Assembly (NCBI GenBank): GCA_002428985.1
Contig: DIYL01000059.1
Coordinates: 112,872 to 176,871 of the forward strand
Direction: 5' to 3'
DNA: 64,000 bases
Source of the DNA: Anaerolineales bacterium UBA6055
GTDB taxonomy: Bacteria; Chloroflexota; Anaerolineae; Aggregatilineales; Phototrophicaceae
Made by a program: the position numbers and the translations under genes
The notes under the pieces: model-generated
Databases searched by the model: none
What the model was told of the DNA's origin: nothing
The model's input: the letters and a program-made list of their open reading frames with translations, nothing else
Shown here: positions 1 through 8,080 of the stretch, piece after piece
How the letters are laid out: the number at the start of each line of letters is the position of its first letter
Position numbering within the stretch: the stretch's first letter is position 1

Positions 1-99
1 TAAATATTACGAAAATGTCTCATCACTGATAGCGTAAAAACGTGAAGAAACGCCACCGAAAAAGTTTTACAGGTTATGAAGACAAATCTATTCTTATGA

Positions 100-873
100 T
101 TAAACAGCAGGCCATGGGCGATTGGGCCCCGAACCCGGTAGTGGGAAAATTTTATTTGCAATCAGACGATCTAATCGTACCTTCAGCATACGCATCTCAG
201 TTTCAGATAATAGGTCGTTCATTGCTTTGGTGTAATCATCATCGTCGTCGCTAAGGCGTTTACATAGTTTTTCAAGATCTTCTAAAATAGCTTGTGAAAT
301 CGGGTTACCGGCATAATCCCAAACAACAGTGCGCAACTTATGGGTTACATTGAATGTCAAGCCGTGATCAATTCCCCAGATATGTTCGTCCTCATCCAGT
401 AAGCAATGTCCACCTTTGCGGTCGGCGTTGTTACAGAGTGCATCGAACACAGCAATCCGCTCTAATTGCGAATTCAAGCGCATTTTATCAAATGTGAAGT
501 AATGTTCTTCCGGATCATGATCAATAAATAGCTGAACGGATCCAATCCCACGCGATCCATCACGCAGGACAGTCGGTGGAACAATATCCCATCCCAGTGC
601 ATCCGACGTAACATAAGATGCTGTCTCGCGGTTACAAAGCGTCCCATCAGGGAAATCCCACAAAGGCCGTTCACCTTGACGCGGTTTATAGACACCCAAT
701 AGTTGGGTATCGCCAAGTGTCACATTAACAAGAAACGTATAATTCGATCCCCAGCGCATCAAACCGACTTCACTATCAACTTTTCCGTTTTTGATAACAT
801 TGATGGCTTCGGTTAGGGGCACGCAGATAGGTTCTTCGAGAGCACGAGCAGTGTGGACGTGGGTAATGGTCAT
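100..873 (-). CDS. SCO1664 family protein (PI3/4-kinase-like fold)
   Basis: This 257-residue protein matches the SCO1664 family in length and pattern. It shows a glycine-containing N-terminal lobe, the block VYKPRQGERPLWDFPDG (about residues 60-76), and a kinase-like loop with DALCNNADRKGGH (about 143-155) followed by WGIDHGLTF (about 164-172). The asparagine/aspartate pattern resembles the catalytic and metal loops of phosphatidylinositol-kinase-like folds. The biochemical role is unknown. It is the last gene of a minus-strand operon behind DUF3090 and a histidine-phosphatase gene, the same trio found in Actinobacteria, where it often sits near mycothiol genes. About 140 bases, including two small hairpins (917-935 and 969-1000), separate it from DUF3090. 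Confidence 0.85.
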   Translation of the reverse strand: MTITHVHTARALEEPICVPLTEAINVIKNGKVDSEVGLMRWGSNYTFLVNVTLGDTQLLGVYKPRQGERPLWDFPDGTLCNRETASYVTSDALGWDIVPPTVLRDGSRGIGSVQLFIDHDPEEHYFTFDKMRLNSQLERIAVFDALCNNADRKGGHCLLDEDEHIWGIDHGLTFNVTHKLRTVVWDYAGNPISQAILEDLEKLCKRLSDDDDDYTKAMNDLLSETEMRMLKVRLDRLIANKIFPLPGSGPNRPWPAV

Positions 874-968
874 GAGGCTACCTATAAATCATTGATCTTC
901 AACTATCATTGTAGCGTGTTGTCGGACAGACAACAAATTAGAGTTAGGAGAAACTTTGATCTTATGCA

Positions 969-1000
969 TGTAAAGGCGCAAACCTTGCTACGCCTTTACA
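969..1000. repeat. REP-like palindrome (TGTAAAGGCG..CGCCTTTACA)
   Basis: A perfect 10-base stem (969-978 with 991-1000) with a 12-base loop lies just after the end of the DUF3090 gene. It shares the design TGTA(G/A)AGG...CCT(C/T)TACA with hairpins at 4395-4424 and 46592-46624, so it may belong to a small interspersed palindrome family. It could also attenuate transcription into the SCO1664 gene. No T-run follows on the minus strand. Confidence 0.5.
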
Positions 1001-1013
1001 ATTCGATTATTTG

Positions 1014-1553
1014 CTATGTCCAATAGTAGATGATACGTCCATTTTGTTTAGCATCAGGGCGACCCGATTTTACAATATCAATCGCATGCAAGCTTAGCGC
1101 TTTCATTTGCTCGCGGGTACACCACATCCGGGCGACACCGGGGTCTTCGCCATCGTCGTCCAAAAAGCTGAATTCATCGAGGTCGTCAGCATCCTCATCT
1201 TCGTCCACCAAGCTTGATGGCATAAATTCCTGAGCAATCAGGACAATCATGTTATCATCGGCTTCGTAGGCAAGCCCCATCTGAGAGATGCGGAACATCG
1301 GTTCAATCGGTTCGCGTAGATCCATATCGAGAACACTAAAATCTGCCTCGGTCACGGTATCATCACGCTCATCAATATCTTCAAGCAATTCTTTAATCGC
1401 TTCGGCGAGTCCTCGCGCTTGTTCTTTTTCAATAGTAAAGGAAACAACACGATTATCTTTACCAGCTTGCAAATGGAACGTCCGTTGACCCTTCGGGCCA
1501 ATTGTCCCAACTGTGACGTAATCTACAGGATTGAGTTCTACTATATTAGCCAT
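1014..1553 (-). CDS. DUF3090 family protein
   Basis: The protein begins MANIVELNPVDYVTVGTIG and carries the DUF3090 pattern GQRTFHLQAG near residue 25, followed by a segment describing its own use of acidic stretches (EDEDADDLDEFSFLDDD). It ends with RMWCTREQMKAL and a region rich in GRPDAKQNGR. It is about 179 residues, the usual size for the family. The function is unknown. I chose the ATG at 1553 because family members start at this point; an in-frame extension to 1631 would be a lysine-rich non-homologous stretch. The start overlaps the stop of the upstream phosphatase gene by 8 bases, which suggests translational coupling. Confidence 0.85.
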   Translation of the reverse strand: MANIVELNPVDYVTVGTIGPKGQRTFHLQAGKDNRVVSFTIEKEQARGLAEAIKELLEDIDERDDTVTEADFSVLDMDLREPIEPMFRISQMGLAYEADDNMIVLIAQEFMPSSLVDEDEDADDLDEFSFLDDDGEDPGVARMWCTREQMKALSLHAIDIVKSGRPDAKQNGRIIYYWT

Positions 1554-2220
1554 TTTTACCTCGATCCTCTTCTGCTTTCTTCTTAGCTTCTTCTTGTTTT
1601 CGTTTTTTATTGAGTTCCAGTACGTGGGCAATATCGTTCATGGTGACAATAAAGGGGCGACTGTGTCCAAGTTGTAATGTACTGATAGATGCCGGAGACA
1701 CAACAATCCGCTGGAACACATCGAGATGCATTCCCAGATAATGAGCGAGTGTCATTTTAATCAGGTCGGCATGAAATACAAGTGCGATCGTTTGGTTAGG
1801 ATGCTTTTGCACAAATCCCTCAATCGCATTAACGATGCGTACTTGTACTTCTCGCATTGTTTCGCCATTCGGGAAGTAAGCCCGCGATGGGTACTCTTGC
1901 ACGACATCCCACATTTTACGTTGGCGTAAATCGCTGATTTTCTTGCCTTCCCAATCACCATATTGTACTTCACCAATGTCGGTATTTTCTTCTACCGCCA
2001 GGTGTTTATGGTGCTTGACAATTGCCTGAGCTGTCTCCATTGTGCGATCAATCGGGCTAGTATAGATGTGGTCTAACGGGACATCAGCTAAACGCAAACC
2101 GAGCGCCTCCGCTTGTGCTTGCCCCTCTTCATTGAGGTGTACACCCGGAGTCCAGCCAGCTAATTTGCCTGTTTTTACGAAGTCATTTACTGCATGTCGA
2201 ATCAGTAGAATTGTTGTCAT
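1546..2220 (-). CDS. Histidine phosphatase, MSMEG_4193 family
   Basis: The protein belongs to the phosphoglycerate-mutase-like histidine phosphatase superfamily. The phosphate-accepting motif is at the N-terminus (LLIRHAVND; RHA instead of the classical RHG, with arginine and histidine kept), followed by LAGWTPGVHLNEEGQAQA, which is typical of the MSMEG_4193 subgroup. YTSPIDRTMETAQ and the second catalytic histidine in LVFHADLIKMTLAHYLG are present. The C-terminus is a lysine/glutamate-rich tail. The start is ATG 2220 by homology; an upstream ATG at 2256 would add 12 residues. It is first in the operon with DUF3090 (8-base overlap) and SCO1664. The substrate is unknown. Confidence 0.85.
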   Translation of the reverse strand: MTTILLIRHAVNDFVKTGKLAGWTPGVHLNEEGQAQAEALGLRLADVPLDHIYTSPIDRTMETAQAIVKHHKHLAVEENTDIGEVQYGDWEGKKISDLRQRKMWDVVQEYPSRAYFPNGETMREVQVRIVNAIEGFVQKHPNQTIALVFHADLIKMTLAHYLGMHLDVFQRIVVSPASISTLQLGHSRPFIVTMNDIAHVLELNKKRKQEEAKKKAEEDRGKNG

Positions 2221-2394
2221 GGGTTTCTGTTCTTTGCGTGGTTCATTATTCATCATAATAGCATATGCGCGCCTACCTCGTAACCCATCTGCATAAGATT
2301 CATGTGAGATTTTGGCATCTCACCATTGCTGATACATTAACACGAAATATGATACAAAAAATTACTTAATGTAAATTATGTTATTATTTAATAT

Positions 2395-2409
2395 ATTATG
2401 TATCATAAT
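2395..2409. promoter_or_regulatory. AT-rich palindrome in the upstream region of the 2471 gene
   Basis: ATTATG-TAT-CATAAT is a perfect 6-base inverted repeat with a 3-base spacer. It lies in a very AT-rich gap (2257-2470) between divergent genes. ATTATG also recurs nearby (about 2376 and 2416). It could be an operator for the secreted-protein gene starting at 2471. AT richness alone can generate such palindromes, so confidence is low. Confidence 0.25.
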
Positions 2410-2470
2410 GTGATATATTATGGCGGGTTAACTCATATATATTCACGATATAGCACAACAAGGACATACA

Positions 2471-3478
2471 ATGAAACTTAAATTTGTGATTCTTCTAATC
2501 TCACTTTTGTCTTTTGGACTCTTAACAATCAACGCACAAGAGGCAGAATCTGGCACAGTGGTCAGCATCATCAAAGCACCGATTGTACAAGATGGCACTG
2601 TTGCAGGTGCAGCAACCGATTTTGTCTTCAATTTCGATGTGTCGATGGATCCTAATGTCAATGGATACACACTACTTGAAGGCAACACAATTTCGATCAC
2701 ATTACCAGAAGGTTTTGGCGATACCGACGCTTATCCAATCGCAAGTCTCGGCAGCTCAGATACTTGTGTACCGAGCAATCTTCAATGTACCACCGGTGTT
2801 ATGGTGCAAGGTTGGCCTCAACGTCCAGTCCCGCCACCACTCTACACCTTCTCTTACGATGAAGAGACCAATACCTTTACCTATACTGCAACACAAGACA
2901 TCATTCCAACCGGACCGGACTTCCCCGGTATCAAACAAGCACACCTCATCACTATTGGCTTTGCCAATCCAGAAGAACCCGGCGATTATATGATGGAAGT
3001 CACCACAGAATTTGGTGAAAGTGGTGAACCTGTCACAACAATGATGCCTCTGATGATTATTCCCGAAGTACGCCCAAGTATCAATGCAGTCAGTGTATTT
3101 AACGAAGGTGCGCCTAATGCAATTTATCAGACAACAGGTGTCGGCGAAATGACAGAATTCCCGTTTGACTATCTGCTCTTTGATGGTAACGGCGAACCGA
3201 TGAATCATGTGACGGTGATGCACACCACACAAAATCACGCTGTCCTCAAACAAGGGGAATGGGTTGTCGGTGAAGTATTTATTGATGCCCCCGAAGGCGC
3301 CAGCGGACACATGCTCATGACAGAATCACCATCAGCACCTGCCAATACACCAGTCTTAGGCGTTCCAACCTCACGCTTAACCGTGATGTTCCAAGCAGGC
3401 AATACAGCCGGTGACTATGTGATTACATTTGTGCTTCATGGTGGCAACACCGCACAACGCTTCGTCACAGTTGAATAA
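2471..3478 (+). CDS. Secreted protein of unknown function
   Basis: The 335-residue product starts with a clear Sec signal peptide (MKLKFVILLISLLSFGLLTINA, cleavage after about residue 22). The mature part is acidic, rich in Thr, Pro and Gly, and predicted to be all beta, with repeated SITLPEG / NTFTYTAT / VTVMHTT patterns that suggest two Ig-like or jelly-roll lobes. Two cysteines in CVPSNLQC may form a disulfide. I recognise no catalytic motif. AGGA lies about 7 bases before the ATG, supporting this start. The gene is monocistronic, with an AT-rich promoter region before it and a strong terminator after it. Confidence 0.75.
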   Translation: MKLKFVILLISLLSFGLLTINAQEAESGTVVSIIKAPIVQDGTVAGAATDFVFNFDVSMDPNVNGYTLLEGNTISITLPEGFGDTDAYPIASLGSSDTCVPSNLQCTTGVMVQGWPQRPVPPPLYTFSYDEETNTFTYTATQDIIPTGPDFPGIKQAHLITIGFANPEEPGDYMMEVTTEFGESGEPVTTMMPLMIIPEVRPSINAVSVFNEGAPNAIYQTTGVGEMTEFPFDYLLFDGNGEPMNHVTVMHTTQNHAVLKQGEWVVGEVFIDAPEGASGHMLMTESPSAPANTPVLGVPTSRLTVMFQAGNTAGDYVITFVLHGGNTAQRFVTVE

Positions 3479-3503
3479 ATCATCTTAACATCACAACAAA
3501 TTG

Positions 3504-3540
3504 AACAGGCTTGTGCAGTTGCATGAGCCTGTTTTTGTTT
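3504..3540 (+). terminator. Rho-independent terminator
   Basis: AACAGGCT (3504-3511) pairs with AGCCTGTT (3526-3533). The stem is extended inward by wobble pairs and TGCA/TGCA, and is followed by a T-rich run to 3540. It sits 25 bases after the stop of the secreted-protein gene. Confidence 0.85.
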
Positions 3541-3585
3541 TACCCGTTATACTGTGGGAAATAGCTTATTTCTGGAGAAATTTTT

Positions 3586-4386
3586 ATGTTTACCAAAGCA
3601 CAAATCGAACAATTTCGTGAAGAAGGCTGGGTTGCCAAACCAGATTTTTGGACAGACCGTGAAGTGAAGGCGATGCAGACAGAACTCGACCGCCTAAAAG
3701 AGGTTGGGTTGTTACGCAATGTCGCAACAGCTGGCGATGGTGAAACCGTATCACAAGAAAAAGTCAACTTACAATTATGTCCGATGTATCCGCATAGTGA
3801 TTTCTATCGTGCGATGCCCTTCGCCGATAAAGCCATTAGCGCAGTCAGCCAGCTCATCGGCGATCCGGTTGTCTTACACCTCGATCAAGTTTTCCTCAAA
3901 CCCGGCAAACAAGGGAGCGGGACAAATTGGCATCAGGACAATGCCTATTTTCAAATTGAAGATCCACTAAAAGGCACAGCGATGTGGACAGCCGTTCATG
4001 AGGCAACTGTCGCCAATGGCACAATCCATGTCATCCCCGGTAGCTATCGTGAAACTTACGAACACACCCGTGATCCCGAAAGTGATCATCACATCCGTTG
4101 TTATCCACCAGAAGATAATGTGATCCCCGTCGAATTACCTGCAGGCGGAGTCGCATTCTTTGCTTATGGTGTCGCACACTGTACCTTAGGCAACACCACC
4201 GATACAGAACGGGCTGGCATCGCCTTGCATTTTATCAACGGTACAATGGACGAGACTGCCAAAAGTGGCTATGAACTCGGCAAACGCCCGTACCTCACAG
4301 GCGATAAAGCCTCAGGTGGAGTCAATGAACATGGTGTAAATGTTGCAGGCACTTGGGAAGCCGAAGTTGAGCGGGTTTTAGCATAG
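3586..4386 (+). CDS. Phytanoyl-CoA dioxygenase family protein
   Basis: A 266-residue member of the PhyH-type Fe(II)/2-oxoglutarate oxygenases. The iron-binding HxD is in NWHQDNAYF (about residues 113-118). The distal histidine is in GVAHCTLGNTTD (about 205). The 2-oxoglutarate-binding arginine is probably the one in ERAGIALHF. FHVIPGS-like phrasing (TIHVIPGSYRETYEH) is also typical. The family hydroxylates small molecules or lipids, and the substrate here cannot be told. A GGAG lies before the ATG, supporting the start. It converges on the LLM oxidoreductase gene, with a perfect 12-base hairpin between them. Confidence 0.9.
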   Translation: MFTKAQIEQFREEGWVAKPDFWTDREVKAMQTELDRLKEVGLLRNVATAGDGETVSQEKVNLQLCPMYPHSDFYRAMPFADKAISAVSQLIGDPVVLHLDQVFLKPGKQGSGTNWHQDNAYFQIEDPLKGTAMWTAVHEATVANGTIHVIPGSYRETYEHTRDPESDHHIRCYPPEDNVIPVELPAGGVAFFAYGVAHCTLGNTTDTERAGIALHFINGTMDETAKSGYELGKRPYLTGDKASGGVNEHGVNVAGTWEAEVERVLA

Positions 4387-4394
4387 TCCGAAAA

Positions 4395-4424
4395 TGTAGA
4401 GGCAAGGTCTGTCTTGCCTCTACA
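4395..4424. terminator. Bidirectional hairpin / REP-like palindrome
   Basis: TGTAGAGGCAAG (4395-4406) and CTTGCCTCTACA (4413-4424) form a perfect 12-base stem with a 6-base loop. It is centred in the 47-base gap between convergent genes, so it probably serves as a terminator in both directions. It shares its TGTAGAG/CTCTACA ends with the hairpin at 46592. Confidence 0.7.
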
Positions 4425-4433
4425 CACAATTTT

Positions 4434-5471
4434 CTATTCAGTCACAAGTTCCTGATCGACCAGTGGTTTAACCTGCTGACCAATAAGTTCAATCGATGTC
4501 ATCAATTGCTCATGAGTCAGTCCGGCATTATCCATCTGGAAGGTAAAGCGATCAATCCCGCCTAGTGCATCACTATGACGACGGATTTTTGCAGCAATCT
4601 CCTCAGGGCTACCGACCAGATACGCGCCAGTTGGACCATTTTGCGCATCAAACCGATCACGAGTCACCGGAGGCCAACCGCGTTCTTTGCCGATGCGCGT
4701 AAACGTCTCAGCATACCCCGGATAGTAATTCTCGACCGCCTCTTCCGATGTCTCAGCCACATACCCAAGCGAATGCAAGCCAATCTTCATATTTTCAGGT
4801 GGATGTCCAGCTTCATCCCACGCCCGACGATACAGATCAATCAACGGACGGAAGCGATGTGTCTCACCACCAATCACAGCTACCATCAACGGTAAACCAA
4901 GCAAACCAGCCCGCACAAATGATCCAGGTGTTCCACCAACACCCAACCAAATTGGGAGGGGATCTTGAATCGGACGCGGATAAATCGCTTGATCGCGTAA
5001 TGTCGGACGGAATTGACCTGACCAATTCACAACTTCATTATCTCGGATTGTCAGCAAGAGTTCGAGCTTCTCAGCAAATAGCGCATCGTAGTCTTGCAGA
5101 TTCAAGCCGAATAGCGGGAACGCTTCGGTAAATGATCCACGTCCTGCGACAATCTCAGCCCGCCCCTGTGAAATTAGGTCGAGTGTGGCGTAGTTCTGGA
5201 ATAAGCGTACAGGATCAGCTGCACTCACCACAGCAACTGCGCTCGTCAAACGAATCGTATCCGTTCGCGCTGCTGCCGCCGATAAAATCACATGCGTTGC
5301 CGAATCCAAAAATTCTTTGCGATGATGTTCACCGATGCCAAACACATCTAACCCCATCTTATCGGCATGTTCCATCCGGTCTAGTAATTGCCCTAATGCT
5401 CGACTGCTATCAAGTGGCGTCGCAGTTTGATGATTCGGGTTACCAGCAAAACTATCAATTCCAATTTCCAC
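4434..5471 (-). CDS. LLM class flavin-dependent oxidoreductase
   Basis: A 345-residue luciferase-like monooxygenase fold protein. It begins MEIGIDSFAGN and carries the typical GLDVFGIGEHHRKEF block (about 40-54), RLTSAVAVVSAADPVRLFQNYATLDLISQGRAEIVAGRGSF and the IWLGVGGTPGSFVRAGLLGLPLMVA strand-loop. These are hallmarks of FMN/F420-type enzymes of this family. The substrate is unknown. It lies downstream of a TetR gene on the same strand (92-base gap), which suggests TetR control of this oxidoreductase. Confidence 0.9.
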   Translation of the reverse strand: MEIGIDSFAGNPNHQTATPLDSSRALGQLLDRMEHADKMGLDVFGIGEHHRKEFLDSATHVILSAAAARTDTIRLTSAVAVVSAADPVRLFQNYATLDLISQGRAEIVAGRGSFTEAFPLFGLNLQDYDALFAEKLELLLTIRDNEVVNWSGQFRPTLRDQAIYPRPIQDPLPIWLGVGGTPGSFVRAGLLGLPLMVAVIGGETHRFRPLIDLYRRAWDEAGHPPENMKIGLHSLGYVAETSEEAVENYYPGYAETFTRIGKERGWPPVTRDRFDAQNGPTGAYLVGSPEEIAAKIRRHSDALGGIDRFTFQMDNAGLTHEQLMTSIELIGQQVKPLVDQELVTE

Positions 5472-5563
5472 GGTATCTCCTTTGGTTTAGCTTACGATAT
5501 GCTATTTAGATGATTTTTGAGGTATGTGTATTACAGTCAGAAACGTTATAGTCGCATAAATAT

Positions 5564-6139
5564 TTAGCGGAGAGCCAATAACGCCGAGTTCATAATATCT
5601 TCTAAAACACGGCGATCATTTGTGATCTTAGAGGTCAAGCGTAAGCCAAACATCGTATTGACCATAAAACGCGCCAACGCTGTCAAATTTTGCCCCGCTT
5701 CGATTTCGCCGTCTTGTTCGGCTTTCATCAATAGCTGTTTAAATAATGCTTCGCCAGCTTCACGATTATGCTTGGCAATTAGAGCAATGTCGTCATCCGT
5801 TGATGCCAGCTCAGCAATCGTATTTGCCATAAAACACCCTGAACGACTACCATCCATCACCGATGCGTCAACCAGCTCTTGCAGAATCGCTTTGATGATA
5901 GTCATACCGGACATTGTTGTATCATCCAAATTTGGATTCGGTTGCATACCTTGATAATGTGCCAACGCCTCGAGAAACAAGTCGTGCTTTTTACCGAATG
6001 TATCGTACAAGCTCCCTCGATTAATCCCCATCTTCTCGCACAAATCGCCGACAGATGTGGCTTCATAACCCTTCTCCCAGAAGAGATGCATCGCTTTTTC
6101 AAGGGCTTGAGTTCGATCAAATTCTTTAGGTCGTGCCAT
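5564..6139 (-). CDS. TetR/AcrR family transcriptional regulator
   Basis: A 191-residue repressor. The N-terminal helix-turn-helix is clear: AMHLFWEKGYEATSVGDLCEKMGINRGSLYDTFGKKHDLFLEAL (about 17-60). The C-terminal ligand/dimer domain contains SGCFMANTIAELA and resembles the AcrR/NemR-like subgroup with a TetR_C-type domain. ATG 6139 is chosen because AAAGGA precedes it at good spacing; the longer in-frame start at 6172 has none. It probably regulates itself and the LLM oxidoreductase downstream. Confidence 0.9.
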   Translation of the reverse strand: MARPKEFDRTQALEKAMHLFWEKGYEATSVGDLCEKMGINRGSLYDTFGKKHDLFLEALAHYQGMQPNPNLDDTTMSGMTIIKAILQELVDASVMDGSRSGCFMANTIAELASTDDDIALIAKHNREAGEALFKQLLMKAEQDGEIEAGQNLTALARFMVNTMFGLRLTSKITNDRRVLEDIMNSALLALR

Positions 6140-6341
6140 GTTGTTATCCTTTCCAGCGTGAGCATAGTCCATTTTGAATGCTCGGTCAAGAACTACACAT
6201 CAACCACTCAAAAAACAAAACATCAACTAAAATATAGACAAACACCGACTAGCCCAATCATCATATAAGACTTTAGATCAATCTCTTCAACATTTTTACA
6301 TTATTGACTAGGTAGGGCGGAGGTTTTGCTTTGCTCACAAC

Positions 6342-6929
6342 TTATAAGATAGCACTATTCAAAGCAGAGTAAATCACATAGACTTTGTCGCCAATATTAA
6401 TATTAGGTTTTGTATTTGTTATATAAGATTCTGTGGTGTGTATATCATTATTATAATTATATCGAAAATAAATTACGAATAATCTGCCTTTATTGTTGAT
6501 TGCACTTACAACCCCAATTGATGAAAAATGAATATTAACAAATTCCTTAGTTACTTCTTCGTATTTTTTAGAATTGATCTCTGAGTATAAATTTTGCCCA
6601 ACTTTGAAAAATACACACCCAATATATATTCCTATAACATATGCTGTAATATTTATAAATAATTCGCCAATGCTTCCAATTATTATTGAAGAGATATCAC
6701 CCGAAAAAAAACTTATTGAATTTAATATACCGAATAGTCCTAAGAATATAAGCATAAGTGCTACAGTAGATACAACAATTATTTCAAATGCATACGTAAG
6801 TCTTTTAGTACGATTTTTTATGTAGAAATTTCTTTTAATTTCCAGAAAATTAACAGGATAAAGTTCCTTTTTTTCTAAAAAAGATCGATTTTCTGTGTAC
6901 AGCAATTTTACATCTGAGGTGTCTACCAT
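6342..6929 (-). CDS. Small membrane protein, DUF3592-like C-terminus
   Basis: About 195 residues from a markedly AT-rich gene (many AAT, ATA and TAT codons), unlike its neighbours, so recent acquisition is possible. Two strong transmembrane segments (FEIIVVSTVALMLIFLGLFG and a following GELFINITAYVIGIYIGCVFF) are followed by a soluble beta region ending in NIGDKVYVIYSALNSAIL. The pattern of VxVxYNPxxP-like turns and 'GDKVxVxYxxxNP' recalls DUF3592 proteins, but this match is loose. ATG 6929 is preferred because GGGA lies before it; a TTG at 6950 is the alternative. Confidence 0.55.
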   Translation of the reverse strand: MVDTSDVKLLYTENRSFLEKKELYPVNFLEIKRNFYIKNRTKRLTYAFEIIVVSTVALMLIFLGLFGILNSISFFSGDISSIIIGSIGELFINITAYVIGIYIGCVFFKVGQNLYSEINSKKYEEVTKEFVNIHFSSIGVVSAINNKGRLFVIYFRYNYNNDIHTTESYITNTKPNINIGDKVYVIYSALNSAIL

Positions 6930-7106
6930 ATCATAATTCCCATATACCAAATTCAGGGATACTCGCTTCTAAAATCTATTATAAATTATGAGGCACTATC
7001 TTGAATACTAGGTGAACAACTAAATTTTATAGCAATACTGTTAAACTAGGCACAAATAAAAGAAATTCGGGTACAATAAACCCAACAAATCAGAACAAAA
7101 AATACT

Positions 7107-7994
7107 ATGCTAACACGCGATGATCTTATTAAACTTATAGACAAGCACAAACTAAGCAAACATACCGATTTCATTCTCAAACACAGCAAACCTGCGATCT
7201 ATCTATCCCGTGAATATGTCCCCAACGAAGATGATATTTCAGTTGGCGCATCAAAAATCGGCGGAAATCCTGACCTACCTGCCGATTTTAATTGGCAACA
7301 TTTTGAGGGCGTTCCGTTGACATTTCTAGCTCAGATTAAACTAGAAGATGTCAAGCCGTTGGATATAGACGATGTGTTACCAGATTCCGGTTGGTTATAC
7401 TTCTTTTACGAGCTTGGCAACCAACCGTATGGCGGACCAGACCAGAAAAATGGATGGCAAGTCATCTATATAGAATCAACTGTAGCACTTAATCGGACTG
7501 CTCATCCCACAGCCAATACTGAGTTTTACCCGATTAAGGCTCTGCCTGCATTTAAGCTCTCTGTTTCTGAGGTATGGACAGCACCCTCAGAAGAATATGC
7601 TTTCAAGCAAATCGGATCCAACAAACCGCACTGGGATGACCCCGACGCAAACCATTATATTGACTTGCTCGCAGAAATCGAAGACAGTACAAGTGAGTCC
7701 TTCCATTATCTATTGGGCAATCCGATGCAAATTCAAGGTGATATAAATATTGAAGCGTCATTCGGCGCAAATAGTCTTGAGCTAGGGTCAGACAATTATG
7801 AAACCGCAATGACCAATCTCAAAGATGACATAACTCAATGGCGTCTTCTATTTCAAATGGATTCCGATTATCAGGAAGACGCAAATTTCGATCTGATGTT
7901 TGGAGATGTTGGACGAGTATATTTCATGATCCGCGAGTCTGATTTAAAGGCGCGACGTTTTAACCAAGTCTGGACGATTATGCAATGTACTTAA
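7107..7994 (+). CDS. DUF1963 (YwqG-like) protein
   Basis: The 295-residue product contains the DUF1963 signature: SVGASKIGGNPDLPADFNW (about 48-66), then LTFLAQIKLEDV (about 74-85) and SGWLYFFYELG (about 95-105). It ends with the usual block DVGRVYFMIRESDLKARRFNQVWTIMQ. Family members are cytosolic proteins of unknown function related to YwqG. No neighbour on the same strand is close enough to suggest an operon except the PBP gene, which begins 86 bases downstream. Confidence 0.85.
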   Translation: MLTRDDLIKLIDKHKLSKHTDFILKHSKPAIYLSREYVPNEDDISVGASKIGGNPDLPADFNWQHFEGVPLTFLAQIKLEDVKPLDIDDVLPDSGWLYFFYELGNQPYGGPDQKNGWQVIYIESTVALNRTAHPTANTEFYPIKALPAFKLSVSEVWTAPSEEYAFKQIGSNKPHWDDPDANHYIDLLAEIEDSTSESFHYLLGNPMQIQGDINIEASFGANSLELGSDNYETAMTNLKDDITQWRLLFQMDSDYQEDANFDLMFGDVGRVYFMIRESDLKARRFNQVWTIMQCT

Positions 7995-8080
7995 TCCCTT
8001 TGTGTGCTTTTTCTCATTTGTGGTATAACACAGGTAGATGCGATCTGTTGGAATAATTAGACTACTTATAAGGAACACCC

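Noticed and set aside
2756..3310. A 184-codon minus-strand frame
   Set aside because: It is antisense to the secreted-protein gene, which has a signal peptide, ribosome binding site and terminator; the antisense product matches nothing.
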